From NCBI RefSeq assembly GCF_003385495.1, contig NZ_QNUH01000018.1, positions 1-64,000 of the forward strand: DNA of 64,000 bases, given 5' to 3'. The DNA is from Chryseobacterium elymi (GTDB taxonomy: Bacteria > Bacteroidota > Bacteroidia > Flavobacteriales > Weeksellaceae). How positions within the stretch are numbered: the first letter of the stretch is position 1; each line of letters opens with the position of its first letter. A program made the translations under genes and the position numbers. Below are positions 52,883 to 61,628 of this stretch, in pieces. The notes under the pieces were generated by a model. It searched no databases, was not told where the DNA came from, and saw nothing but the letters and a program-made list of their open reading frames with translations.

Positions 52883-54301
52883 TTAACATTCAGGAACATT
52901 GACCGCAATGGCAAGTCCGCCTTCTGAAGTTTCCTTAAAACGGTCACTCATGGATAAAGCCGTTTCCCACATGGTCTGGATTACTTCATCCAGCGTTACT
53001 TTTGCTTTCGTAGGGTCACTTTCCAAGGCAATATTAGCTGCCGTGATCGCTTTCATGGCACCCATTGTATTTCTTTCAATGCATGGGATCTGTACAAGTC
53101 CTTTGATCGGGTCGCAGGTAAGACCAAGGTGATGTTCCATAGCTATTTCAGCCGCCATCAATACCTGACCAATGCTTCCTCCTAAAATCTCTGTAAGTCC
53201 GGCTGCTGCCATTGCTGATGAAACTCCGATCTCAGCCTGGCACCCACCCATTGCAGCAGAAATCGTAGCATTTTTCTTGAATAAGGTTCCTATCTCTCCT
53301 GCTACAAGTAAAAATCTCACAATATCATCTTCACTTATGAATTCGGTAAATGCCTGCGAATACATTAAAACTGCCGGAATAACACCGCTGGCTCCATTGG
53401 TAGGTGCTGTAATGATTCTTCCGAAACTGGCGTTTTCTTCATTTACTGCCAAAGCAAAACACGCGATCCACTTATTGATATTCGTGAAATTCTCTTCTGC
53501 GTCAACAACCAGCTTAAACCATTCGTCGATATTTTTATAAATCTTGTCTCCTAAAAGCTTTCTGTTGATCCCTGCAGCCCTTCTGGTCACATTTAAGCCG
53601 CCGGGAAGGATTCCTTCTTTATTGACTCCTTTGTAGATACATTCTTTAATGTTCTTCCAGATATTGAGGGCTTCCTGCCTGGTTTCTTCCTGGGATCTCC
53701 AGCTTTCTTCATTAATAAGGATCAGATCTGAAAATCTTTTAAATCCTAATTTTTCACAGTATTTTACAATATCCGAACCGTGATGGCAAGGATATAATGT
53801 TCGGACACAGTGTTTTTCTATGGAATTTTTTTCCTGGCTTGCAATAAATCCGCCTCCTACAGAATAAAAATCCTGAACAAGCTCGGTGCCGTCTTCAAAA
53901 ACAGCTTTAAAGATCATTCCGTTGGGGTGAAAATCAAGTGATTTTTCCATATTCAGGATCAGGTGATGTCCGTATACAAAAGGAATTTCTTTTTCACCAC
54001 CCAGATTCAGGATCTGAGTATTTTTTATCTTATCGACTTTCTCATCGATTTTTGTTGTGTCTATTGTTTTAAAATCCTCACCATTCAGTCCAAGCATTCC
54101 GGCAATATCTGTTCCGTGCCCAATTCCGGTTTTAGCTAAAGAACCGAAAAATTCAAGGAAAACTTCTTTCACCTCTGCAATTGATCTTTCCCTTTTTATA
54201 ATTCTAATAAATGCAGAAGCTGCATTCCATGGACCCATCGTATGCGAACTGGATGGGCCTATTCCTACTTTAATAATCTCAAAAACCGATATTGATTCCA
54301 T
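52883..54301 (-). CDS. sdaA: L-serine ammonia-lyase (iron-sulfur type)
   Basis: Deaminates L-serine to pyruvate. 472 residues, a single chain with the beta domain first (SVFEIIKVGIGPSSSHTMGP) and the alpha domain after about residue 190. Three Cys able to hold the 4Fe-4S cluster are in AMGGCQAEIGVSS, GLTCDPIKG and QIPCIERN. The TSEGGLAIAV end is characteristic. It follows amt in the same direction by 101 bp and has its own -7 box. Confidence 0.95.
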   Translation of the reverse strand: MESISVFEIIKVGIGPSSSHTMGPWNAASAFIRIIKRERSIAEVKEVFLEFFGSLAKTGIGHGTDIAGMLGLNGEDFKTIDTTKIDEKVDKIKNTQILNLGGEKEIPFVYGHHLILNMEKSLDFHPNGMIFKAVFEDGTELVQDFYSVGGGFIASQEKNSIEKHCVRTLYPCHHGSDIVKYCEKLGFKRFSDLILINEESWRSQEETRQEALNIWKNIKECIYKGVNKEGILPGGLNVTRRAAGINRKLLGDKIYKNIDEWFKLVVDAEENFTNINKWIACFALAVNEENASFGRIITAPTNGASGVIPAVLMYSQAFTEFISEDDIVRFLLVAGEIGTLFKKNATISAAMGGCQAEIGVSSAMAAAGLTEILGGSIGQVLMAAEIAMEHHLGLTCDPIKGLVQIPCIERNTMGAMKAITAANIALESDPTKAKVTLDEVIQTMWETALSMSDRFKETSEGGLAIAVNVPEC

Positions 54302-54328
54302 AGATAATTCTTCATTTTCCTCTTAAAA

Positions 54329-54336
54329 CAAAGGTA
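54329..54336 (-). promoter_or_regulatory. -7 box TACCTTTG of sdaA
   Basis: Perfect TAnnTTTG on the minus strand, 27 bp before the sdaA ATG, inside the amt-sdaA gap. Confidence 0.5.
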
Positions 54337-54402
54337 CGTGATAAATCCCAATAAATTCAGCCTTTCATTCGGATTAATGATAATTTAAGGATTCTAAATA
54401 TA

Positions 54403-55746
54403 CTATTTCAGACTTTCTCCATGCTGAGAAATATCTAGCCCAACAGATTCCGCGTCTTCGGAAACTCTAAGAGTAATTATAGAATCTGTAATTTTATATA
54501 GAAGCAGCGAACCGAAGAATGTAAAAGCTGAAACAAGCATTAGAGCAGCCATATGATGGGCGAAAACTTCAGCACCTCCATGAAGAAGGCTGGCATTTTC
54601 ACCATGGGCAAAAACAGCAGTTAGGATCATTCCCATAATTCCTCCTACTCCATGGCAGGCAAAAACATCGAGGGTATCGTCTATTTTCTTCAACGCTTTC
54701 CAGTTTACCATAAGGTTAGAAACAATAGCTGCTGCAAATCCTATAAAAAGGCTTTCCGGAATAGTGACAAAACCACAGCCGGGAGTAATGGCTACCAGCC
54801 CTACTACAGCCCCAATACAGGCTCCCAATGCAGAAACGCTTCTTCCATTGATTCTGTCGAAAAATATCCAGGTCATCATAGCAGAAGCAGAGGCAATGGT
54901 GGTTGTTCCGAAAGCCATTGCTGCAGAAGCATTTGCACTCAGAGCGGATCCGGCATTAAATCCAAACCATCCAAACCACAGCATTCCTGTTCCAAGAAGG
55001 ACATAAGGAATATTGGAAGGCTCATGATGCGGATTTTTCCTGTTTCCAAGGACCATAGCTCCAGCTAAAGCTGCAAAACCTGCACTCATATGGACTACAG
55101 TTCCACCAGCGAAGTCTTTTACTCCAAAAAATTTATTCAGAAGTCCGTCTGGATGCCATACCATATGGCAAAGCGGCGTATAGATGAAAATACTGAAAAG
55201 CACCATGAATAAAAGATAAGAGATAAAACGCACCCGCTCAGCAAAAGAACCGGTAATAAGTGCGGGAGTAATAACAGCAAATTTCATTTGAAAAAGAGCA
55301 AAAAGTACGAAAGGAATGGTGGAAGCCATCATTTTGTGAGGCAAAACTCCTACCCGGCTGAAGAATGGATAGCTTAAAGGATTCCCAATGATTCCGTAAT
55401 GAATGCCCTTAATCTCAAAGCCTAAAGAATCCCCAAATGACAAAGAAAATCCAACAACAACCCATAAAATAGAAATAACACCGAGTGCAATAAAGCTTTG
55501 CAGCATAGTGGAGATCACATTTTTCTTTCCTACCATGCCTCCGTAAAAGAATGAAAGCCCTGGTGTCATCAAGAGTACAAGCCCCGCTGCAGCAAGAATC
55601 CATGCTACATCTGCCCCTATGATCTTATCTTCATTTAGAAATTCTCCGGTGTTGGGAAAATCAACGATTGGACTCCAAAATAATCCGCCGAATGCTACCA
55701 GAGTAATGACCGAGAATGAAACGATCCATTTTATACCAATTTTCAT
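54403..55746 (-). CDS. amt: Ammonium transporter
   Basis: Trimeric inner-membrane channel for NH4+/NH3. The start at 55746 (MKIGIKWIVSFS) is 21 nt behind the -7 box; a longer frame would start inside that box. About 447 residues with 11 helices. DVAWILAAAGLVLLMTPGLSFFYGGMVGKKN, the family signature DFAGGTVVHMSAGFAALAGA, and the pore His in the latter (HMSAG) and FACHGVGGIMGMILT are all present. No GlnK gene is adjacent in this window. Confidence 0.96.
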   Translation of the reverse strand: MKIGIKWIVSFSVITLVAFGGLFWSPIVDFPNTGEFLNEDKIIGADVAWILAAAGLVLLMTPGLSFFYGGMVGKKNVISTMLQSFIALGVISILWVVVGFSLSFGDSLGFEIKGIHYGIIGNPLSYPFFSRVGVLPHKMMASTIPFVLFALFQMKFAVITPALITGSFAERVRFISYLLFMVLFSIFIYTPLCHMVWHPDGLLNKFFGVKDFAGGTVVHMSAGFAALAGAMVLGNRKNPHHEPSNIPYVLLGTGMLWFGWFGFNAGSALSANASAAMAFGTTTIASASAMMTWIFFDRINGRSVSALGACIGAVVGLVAITPGCGFVTIPESLFIGFAAAIVSNLMVNWKALKKIDDTLDVFACHGVGGIMGMILTAVFAHGENASLLHGGAEVFAHHMAALMLVSAFTFFGSLLLYKITDSIITLRVSEDAESVGLDISQHGESLK

Positions 55747-55767
55747 ACAATTTACATTTAACCCCAT

Positions 55768-55775
55768 CAAAATTA
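55768..55775 (-). promoter_or_regulatory. -7 box TAATTTTG of amt
   Basis: Perfect TAnnTTTG on the minus strand; it covers the position of the longer alternative start (55770), which is therefore not translated. Confidence 0.5.
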
Positions 55776-55854
55776 AATATAAATTTTATAAAAACATACA
55801 TTTCAACCTAACAACCCTTAAAAAAATAACATCTAAAATAAAATACAATCAATT

Positions 55855-56496
55855 TTAAATAAAAACTTCTTTTAATATTTTAGATACTTCTTTGTGTTTT
55901 GTAGCCGGGAAAAGATGGGTCCCACCTTTGATGACATAATCCGGCTTTGAATATTTAATGGGAAAAACAATATCTTTATCTCCCAATATCTGAATAACCT
56001 CCGGAGTTTCTTCAAATTTCCACTCGGAAACTTTTTCTACAGACCATTTGAGGTAATAGGGATCTCTGACTCTGAAATATTCAAGAATTTTAGGGTTTTT
56101 GGGATCAAACAGTTTTCTGACCACAGAATATACATTAGCTGCTTTGTCATTAAACATCCCGACAGGAAGTATTCTTGGAATTTTGGTGATCTCCCCGGTC
56201 CTGATAAATTTAGATTTTTCTTTATCTGATTTGATGCTTCCCATGATGACCACTTTTTGGGCAGGCTTCAGCTTATTGATCTCCTGCACCATAATGCCTC
56301 CAAAAGAATACCCCAGCAGGCAGAACGGTTCGGCATCATCTACTTTTTCCGCCATTCTTTGGACATAGGAATGAAATGGCTCATTTTTGTCCGGAATGAG
56401 CCAGTCTATAAAATTTAACTCACAGTTCTCGGGAAATTCCAGTCTTTCCAACACTTTAAAATCGGCTCCGAGACCGCTTATTACATAAATTTTCAT
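55855..56496 (-). CDS. Small alpha/beta hydrolase
   Basis: 213 residues, cytoplasmic. The nucleophile elbow is LLGYSFGGIMVQEI (Ser in GYSFG), preceded by the strand YVISGLGADFKVLERLEF with the oxyanion Gly-Leu-Gly. The acid is near QILGDKDIVFPI and the His in KGGTHLFPATKHKEV. The type is that of small esterases or thioesterases. The substrate is unknown. Confidence 0.8.
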   Translation of the reverse strand: MKIYVISGLGADFKVLERLEFPENCELNFIDWLIPDKNEPFHSYVQRMAEKVDDAEPFCLLGYSFGGIMVQEINKLKPAQKVVIMGSIKSDKEKSKFIRTGEITKIPRILPVGMFNDKAANVYSVVRKLFDPKNPKILEYFRVRDPYYLKWSVEKVSEWKFEETPEVIQILGDKDIVFPIKYSKPDYVIKGGTHLFPATKHKEVSKILKEVFI

Positions 56497-56697
56497 AGTA
56501 CTAATTTATGAAAAACATGGTAAAAACATAAATTAAATTTCGGTTGTGCATTATTTAAACATTAAGATGAGTTTTGCTTTTTGGGTCCCACTATGCTCTG
56601 AAAGGAATAATTTGATTTCTCTTAAATTAGATGTATGCATAAAAAATGGGCAGTTTATAAAAAACCGCCCACTTTAATATTTGAAAGTATATTTTGC

Positions 56698-57327
56698 TTA
56701 TTTCTTTTTCTTTACAGGAACCCTGTTGTTGTTATCCAGCTTTTCCGTAGAAACTTTGAACTGGATATCCATTTCGTTCTTGATGAAATAATCTTTCAGG
56801 GAAGATTGGTAGAATACCTTAAAGTCTCTTCTATTCAGAGAGAACTTAGCAGACTCTACGACTACTGTAAACTGGGTTACGTATACATTGGCAGGGAAAG
56901 TGATTGTTTTTCTTACCCCTTTGATGGTAACATCACCATAAACCGTTGAATTGTACTCACTGTTTGCTAAAGGAATGATTTTAGTCAAGTGAAATTTTGC
57001 GATCGGGAATTTTTTAACTTCAAAGAAATTGGTGCTTTTCAGGTCATTAGTAAGCTTGATCTGATCTTCATCCGAAACATCTCCTGCCATCAGGCTTCTC
57101 ATATCTATAATAAATTCTCCGTCTACAAGGACCGTTTTATCGAAATTGAATTTCCCGCTTTTCAGCTTTACCGTCCCTGAATGCGAAGAAGCTTCAGTTT
57201 TTACAACTTTATATCCCCACCACCTGATCTCTGATGAAGTCACTTTTGAAACTTTATCAAACTTCTTCTGTGCAGAAACAAATGATATGCTCACACACAT
57301 CATAGCAAACAATAGTAATCTTTTCAT
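56698..57327 (-). CDS. YceI-family periplasmic protein, paralogue 1
   Basis: 209 residues with a signal peptide (LLLFAMMCVSISFVSAQ). A lipocalin-like YceI barrel with SSEIRWWGYKVVKTEASSHSG, GEFIIDMRSLMAGDVSDEDQ, FFEVKKFPIAKFHLTKI and VYGDVTIKGVRKTITFPANV. YceI proteins bind polyisoprenoid-type lipids; the ligand here is unknown. The C-terminal KKK-rich tail extends past the domain. The gene is about 80 bp downstream of its close paralogue, in the same direction, with a terminator and promoter box between. Confidence 0.92.
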   Translation of the reverse strand: MKRLLLFAMMCVSISFVSAQKKFDKVSKVTSSEIRWWGYKVVKTEASSHSGTVKLKSGKFNFDKTVLVDGEFIIDMRSLMAGDVSDEDQIKLTNDLKSTNFFEVKKFPIAKFHLTKIIPLANSEYNSTVYGDVTIKGVRKTITFPANVYVTQFTVVVESAKFSLNRRDFKVFYQSSLKDYFIKNEMDIQFKVSTEKLDNNNRVPVKKKK

Positions 57328-57348
57328 TCTTTTTTATTTACAATTTAA

Positions 57349-57356
57349 CAAAAATA
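57349..57356 (-). promoter_or_regulatory. -7 box TATTTTTG of yceI paralogue 1
   Basis: Perfect TAnnTTTG on the minus strand, just downstream of, and touching, the U-run of the preceding terminator. Confidence 0.4.
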
Positions 57357-57384
57357 AAAAAAAGTGTAGAACTTCTACACTTTT
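57352..57384 (-). terminator. Terminator of yceI paralogue 2
   Basis: Perfect 11-bp stem AAAAGTGTAGA / TCTACACTTTT with loop AGT on the minus strand, followed by T-rich sequence. Confidence 0.85.
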
Positions 57385-57405
57385 AATAATCTTTTTTTGA
57401 TTAAA

Positions 57406-57972
57406 TTATTTAGCAGTTACCTTTACAAGCATTTCGATGTCATCTTTCACAAAAACATCCTGCATAGTAGATTTGTAGGCAACATCAAATTTCTGTCTGT
57501 CGAAAGAGAATTTTTCTGAAACTAAACTTACCACTCCTTTGCTGTAAGCAATCTTGGCAGGGAAAGTAATGGCGCTTGTCTTTCCCTTAACGGTAAGATT
57601 TCCTGTTACTAAAGAATTATAGATTTTATCACTGTTTTTCTTTACAGAAGTGATTTTGAAAGAAGCAGTAGGAAATTTTTCAACTTCAAAGAAGTCTCCG
57701 TTCTTAAGGTGTCCGTTTAATTTCTGCTGATACTCTCCTGTAAGGTCGGTTGCATTAATAGAAGTCATATCCAGTACAAAGCTTCCGCCTACCAGGTTAT
57801 TTCCTTTCATGATCATGTCTCCTGATTTTACTTTTACAGTACCGTCATGAGAACTTGCCTCAGACTTTGCCACTTTGTACCCCCACCAATGAACATCAGA
57901 TGCCACTACTTTCTTTGACTGTCCGAATGCAAAACCACCAGCTAAAACCGCTAATAAGAATATTTTTTTCAT
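57406..57972 (-). CDS. YceI-family periplasmic protein, paralogue 2
   Basis: 188 residues, signal peptide KIFLLAVLAGGFAFGQ, then the YceI barrel with DVHWWGYKVAKSEASSHDG, GSFVLDMTSINATDLTGEYQ, FFEVEKFPTASFKITSV and VTGNLTVKGKTSAITFPAKI. It aligns throughout with paralogue 1 (shared WWGYKV and EASSH), a tandem duplication. It has its own -7 box 33 bp before the ATG. Confidence 0.93.
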   Translation of the reverse strand: MKKIFLLAVLAGGFAFGQSKKVVASDVHWWGYKVAKSEASSHDGTVKVKSGDMIMKGNNLVGGSFVLDMTSINATDLTGEYQQKLNGHLKNGDFFEVEKFPTASFKITSVKKNSDKIYNSLVTGNLTVKGKTSAITFPAKIAYSKGVVSLVSEKFSFDRQKFDVAYKSTMQDVFVKDDIEMLVKVTAK

Positions 57973-58004
57973 TTTGAATAAAGTTATTTACTTGTTTAAT
58001 GGTG

Positions 58005-58012
58005 CAAATGTA
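58005..58012 (-). promoter_or_regulatory. -7 box TACATTTG of yceI paralogue 2
   Basis: Perfect TAnnTTTG on the minus strand, upstream of ATG 57972. Confidence 0.5.
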
Positions 58013-58085
58013 CCCAACTTACCCGATAGATTTCATTGATGTATATCAATAAAATTAATTATTTTTATGAATAATATCATCCCAT

Positions 58086-58113
58086 AAAAAAACTCCGGAA
58101 ATTTCGGAGTTTT
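58086..58113 (-). terminator. Terminator of glk
   Basis: Stem AAAACTCCG / CGGAGTTTT with further weak inner pairing; on the minus strand it is followed by T-rich sequence. It starts 5 bp after the glk stop. Confidence 0.82.
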
Positions 58114-58118
58114 ATCTA

Positions 58119-59168
58119 TTAGTCTTGATAGTATGCTGTGTATAACGCTGCTCCTTTTAATGCCGTATGATTCTGTTTGATCAGATACAACGGAGTGCTT
58201 TTCAGTAATCCTTCCATCTTATCGCTTATCTTAAACTTATCATAGAATTTTCTTTTGTCGATATATTCTCTGATCGTCTGCGGAATATCTCCCGAAATCA
58301 ACAGTCCTCCTGTAGCCTTAAGCTTCAGCACAAGGTTATTGGCTTCTCTTGCAAGAAATTCCAGGAAGGTGTCTAAAGCAATTTTACAGATCAGCACATC
58401 GTCTTCTACTGCAGCTTTGTAAATTTCCTCCACAAAGTTTCCTCCGTTAAGACGTTCTGCAAGCCATTCCGGTTCCGGATGTCTTTTTACATCTCTCAGG
58501 AATCTGTAGATATTGAAAAGACCTGTTTTAGAGAGAACATTCTCCCAGCTTACAATACCATAGATATTATTTAAGAACTGATAAAATTCTACCTCAACAT
58601 TCGTTCTTGGTGAGAATTCCGAGTGTCCTCCTTCTGTAGCAAAAGGTCTCAGATATTTTCCGTCAAAGAAATATCCGGCTTCACCCAGTCCGTTTCCGGG
58701 AGCCAGGATGGCCACATTTCCTTTTTCAAGATGTCCGCTGGTATAAATAGGATCCAGATCGCTGTCCTCAAGAAGCCCCATTCCATAAGCTGATGCTTCA
58801 AGGTCATTCAGCATATCTCCTTTCTCGAATCCGAAGTCTCTGGTATATTCTTCAATATCCAGGTCCCAGCCCAATCGTGCAGGGCTGCTTTTGCCATTGA
58901 TTACAGGTCCAGGTACAGCCATTGCCAGACGCTTTACATTGTCCAGTTGGTTGTCCTGAATGAATTTTCTTAATATGTCAGAAAATGAAGTGTACTCTTT
59001 GGTATTATATTCATTCTGAATTTTTATCTCAAGGCCTCCGTTACTGGAAACAAAATAGCCTAAGATCGTTATATCTTCACGGAGACTTGCTCCAATGATA
59101 GTGACATTATCATTATTACTGTTCTCTACTCCTGGTAAATAAAGCGGGAATTTTGGATTCAAAATCAT
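58119..59168 (-). CDS. glk: Glucokinase-family protein with degenerate N-terminal phosphate loop
   Basis: About 349 residues from ATG 59168 (MILNPKFPLYLPGVEN), just behind a -7 box. A longer frame would start in the preceding gene's terminator hairpin. The glucokinase (PF02685) core is present: RLAMAVPGPVINGKSSPARLGWDL (substrate region, in two parts), the catalytic Asp in MLNDLEASAYG, PGNGLGEAGYF for the adenosine side, and TEGGHSEFSP. The usual N-terminal phosphate motif (D-x-G-G-T-N) reads IGASLREDITI here, so ATP binding may be altered. The lineage form seems intact otherwise. Likely role: glucose phosphorylation or a regulatory derivative. Confidence 0.85.
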   Translation of the reverse strand: MILNPKFPLYLPGVENSNNDNVTIIGASLREDITILGYFVSSNGGLEIKIQNEYNTKEYTSFSDILRKFIQDNQLDNVKRLAMAVPGPVINGKSSPARLGWDLDIEEYTRDFGFEKGDMLNDLEASAYGMGLLEDSDLDPIYTSGHLEKGNVAILAPGNGLGEAGYFFDGKYLRPFATEGGHSEFSPRTNVEVEFYQFLNNIYGIVSWENVLSKTGLFNIYRFLRDVKRHPEPEWLAERLNGGNFVEEIYKAAVEDDVLICKIALDTFLEFLAREANNLVLKLKATGGLLISGDIPQTIREYIDKRKFYDKFKISDKMEGLLKSTPLYLIKQNHTALKGAALYTAYYQD

Positions 59169-59183
59169 AACCTCAAATTTTAT

Positions 59184-59191
59184 CAAATATA
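59184..59191 (-). promoter_or_regulatory. -7 box TATATTTG of glk
   Basis: Perfect TAnnTTTG, 15 bp before ATG 59168; implies a very short 5' leader. Confidence 0.5.
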
Positions 59192-59221
59192 ATAATAGTT
59201 TTCGTAAATCCTGCAGGGAAG

Positions 59222-59254
59222 CAAAAAACCTTTTCATTTTCATAAAAAGGTTTG
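59222..59254 (-). terminator. Terminator of the outer-membrane barrel gene
   Basis: Stem AAACCTTTT / AAAAGGTTT with an AT-rich loop, followed by TTT on the minus strand. It contains the ATGs that would begin the longer glk frame. Confidence 0.65.
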
Positions 59255-59282
59255 GCTAATAATTGTTTATATATAAATCTAA

Positions 59283-59846
59283 CTACTTTCCTAATGGAAT
59301 ATTGTATCCGAATCCTACTCCGATATTTCCCACATTATAGTCCTGTCCTGCAATATCTCCTTTATCTCCTACAAAAACTTTTTGGTACTGTACGAAGAAA
59401 TTCCAGTCTCTGTTGTGGTATCCGATCTCCGGCTTGATGTAGAACCCTCCGTCCGGTCTATCAACAGAACTGTTGGAAGCAACTTTATCATCTCCTACAA
59501 GGAAACCATACCCTAAGTCTGTTCCAAAATAGAAACCAGTCTGTTTCGGATAGATTCTTATTAAAGCACCTACAGGAATTACCCCTACATCATTGTTATC
59601 ATATCCGTTGTTACTTTTTCCGAAATAATGAGTATATCCTGTTGCAATACCTAATCCAAATCCGGGAGTGATCAAATTCTGATAAGATATATCTACACCT
59701 GCTGCTGCAGACAGATTATCCGCAGGCACTGCTAAGCCAACATTAGCGCCCACTTTGATCATATTATTCATTTTTGAGTCCTGTGCGCTTGCGATACCTG
59801 CTGTTAAGATGCCAGCCAGTACTATTGCTTGTTTTAACATTTTCAT
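59283..59846 (-). CDS. Outer-membrane beta-barrel (OmpW/porin-like) protein
   Basis: About 187 residues from ATG 59846 (MKMLKQAIVLAGILTAGIASAQ), with a clear signal peptide ending ASAQ. The rest shows alternating hydrophobic strands with Gly/Asn turns (IKVGANVGLAVPADN, FGLGIATGYTHYFGKS, FGTDLGYGFLVGDD) and ends NIGVGFGYNIPLGK, a small eight-stranded barrel of the 'outer membrane beta-barrel domain' type. A longer frame upstream adds no sensible signal. Function probably structural or small-molecule diffusion. Confidence 0.85.
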   Translation of the reverse strand: MKMLKQAIVLAGILTAGIASAQDSKMNNMIKVGANVGLAVPADNLSAAAGVDISYQNLITPGFGLGIATGYTHYFGKSNNGYDNNDVGVIPVGALIRIYPKQTGFYFGTDLGYGFLVGDDKVASNSSVDRPDGGFYIKPEIGYHNRDWNFFVQYQKVFVGDKGDIAGQDYNVGNIGVGFGYNIPLGK

Positions 59847-60084
59847 AACTCTAATTTTAATTTTACTAATGCTATAAGCTGTAAAAATCATGCCAAGGGA
59901 GGCATTTTTTTATATTTTAACACCCAATCCAAATACAATATAATGATTATCAATATGTTAATTTATATTAAAATTTAAATAACTGTTTAAGTTAATCTTA
60001 AATAAAATAATATTAAGAATTCTTAACCGTTATTATTTTAACTTTTTTCGTCCTATTTCATCAAAAAAATTAAATTCTATCAAC

Positions 60085-61464
60085 ATGGCCGATTTATTAC
60101 TCTACAATAAACATCTTCTCTGGCGTGCCGGTTTCGGACCGGGAATTAACCAGATTGGTGACCTTAAAAACAAGAGTATAAAATTGTGGGCTGATGATTT
60201 ATTTAAAGAAGAGAACTTTACAGAAATTAATTACGATACACCCGACACTTTTATTCAGGAGGATATGATGTCCGGCAAAACCCCGGCAGAACAGAAGAAA
60301 GAAATGCAGCGCATAATCAGGCAGCAAAATAATGAGCTGAACCTTAATTTTCTGGACAGAATGGTGAACAGCAAAGAGCAAATGAGGGAAAAGATGTCAT
60401 TTTTCTGGCATGGACACTTTGCATCGAGAATCAATAATTCAAAATTTAACAAACAACTCCTCAATACGATCAGGAAGGATGCGCTGGGCAATTTTAAAGA
60501 TCTTCTCTTCGAAGTGAGCCAGTCGCCGGCAATGCTGAGCTTCCTCAACAATCAGCAGAACAAAAAGGGGCATCCGAATGAAAACTTTGCCCGCGAAGTG
60601 ATGGAATTATTTACTATGGGCAGGGGAAATTATACTGAAAAAGATATCAGGGAAGGCGCAAGAGCATTTACAGGCTGGGGCTATGATAAAGAAGGCTACT
60701 TTAAGGAGAGAAAAAACCTGCATGATGAAGGAACCAAAACTTTCCTTGGGAAAACCGGAAATTTCACAGGAACTGATATTTTAAATATTATCCTTGAACA
60801 GAAAGCCACAGCCAGGTTTATTACCACAAAAATATATAAGTTCTTCGTTAATGAAAATGTAGACAGCAATATTGTTGAACAATTAAGCACCAGCTTCTAC
60901 AATTCCGGATATGATATCAAAAAGCTCATGTCCGAAATCTTCTCGAGCTCATGGTTCTATGATAAAAAAAATATCGGGAACAGGATAAAATCGCCTATTG
61001 AATTAATAGCCGGAATGATGCGGATGCTTCCTATGAACATTCAGAATCCGGAAAACCTCATCGTTTATCAGAAGCTTCTGGGACAAATGCTCCTCTACCC
61101 GCCGAATGTAGCCGGCTGGCCCAGCGGAAGATCATGGATAGACAGCTCTACCCTGATGCTGAGATTGCAGATTCCACAGATATGGTCCGGATTACGCCCC
61201 CTAGACTACAGCCCGCGACAGGATGACGACATCGACATGGGCATGAAATCCCGTGAAACCACTCTAAACAAATCATTTAAGAATCCCAACATCACGATAG
61301 ACTGGAACAGGCTGGAAAAAGTATTTGCTGATAAAAAATGTGAAGATTATCTGATCCAAAATGCCAAAACCCTTGATATGGATTCCGTAAAGAATTTTTC
61401 AGATAAAAGTATAAAGATGAATATCATTAACCTGATGTCTACCCCGGAATACCAGTTGTGTTAG
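60085..61464 (+). CDS. DUF1800 family protein
   Basis: 459 residues with no obvious signal peptide. The N-terminal LLYNKHLLWRAGFGPG, the FWHGHFASRI block with conserved His, the NENFAREVMELFTMGRGNYTEKDI block, and RAFTGWG then YPPNVAGWPSGRSWIDSSTL are the family landmarks (DUF1800). It is paired with DUF1501 downstream, an association that is nearly invariant in many phyla. The function is unproven; a role in an exported complex is usually assumed. An inverted-repeat element lies between the pair. Confidence 0.92.
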   Translation: MADLLLYNKHLLWRAGFGPGINQIGDLKNKSIKLWADDLFKEENFTEINYDTPDTFIQEDMMSGKTPAEQKKEMQRIIRQQNNELNLNFLDRMVNSKEQMREKMSFFWHGHFASRINNSKFNKQLLNTIRKDALGNFKDLLFEVSQSPAMLSFLNNQQNKKGHPNENFAREVMELFTMGRGNYTEKDIREGARAFTGWGYDKEGYFKERKNLHDEGTKTFLGKTGNFTGTDILNIILEQKATARFITTKIYKFFVNENVDSNIVEQLSTSFYNSGYDIKKLMSEIFSSSWFYDKKNIGNRIKSPIELIAGMMRMLPMNIQNPENLIVYQKLLGQMLLYPPNVAGWPSGRSWIDSSTLMLRLQIPQIWSGLRPLDYSPRQDDDIDMGMKSRETTLNKSFKNPNITIDWNRLEKVFADKKCEDYLIQNAKTLDMDSVKNFSDKSIKMNIINLMSTPEYQLC

Positions 61465-61473
61465 GTGGCAGAT

Positions 61474-61614
61474 GTTAGGTTGCAGGTAGCAGCTAATAGT
61501 AACCGTCGTTTGGCGCTGCAACTTTTGATTTATTATTTTAAATATTGATATGAGGCTCAAAATATTTGCAAAATTGAGATTAAGTCCTGCAACCTGCTAT
61601 CTGCAACCTTTAAC
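61474..61614. repeat. 141-bp element with inverted GCAGGTAGCAG arms
   Basis: GTTAGGTTGCAGGTAGCAG (61474-61492) is inverted by CTGCTATCTGCAACC followed by TTTAAC (61594-61614), one substitution and one 2-nt gap. It lies between two genes expected to be cotranscribed. Confidence 0.65.
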
Positions 61615-61628
61615 CTAAAAAACAAATT

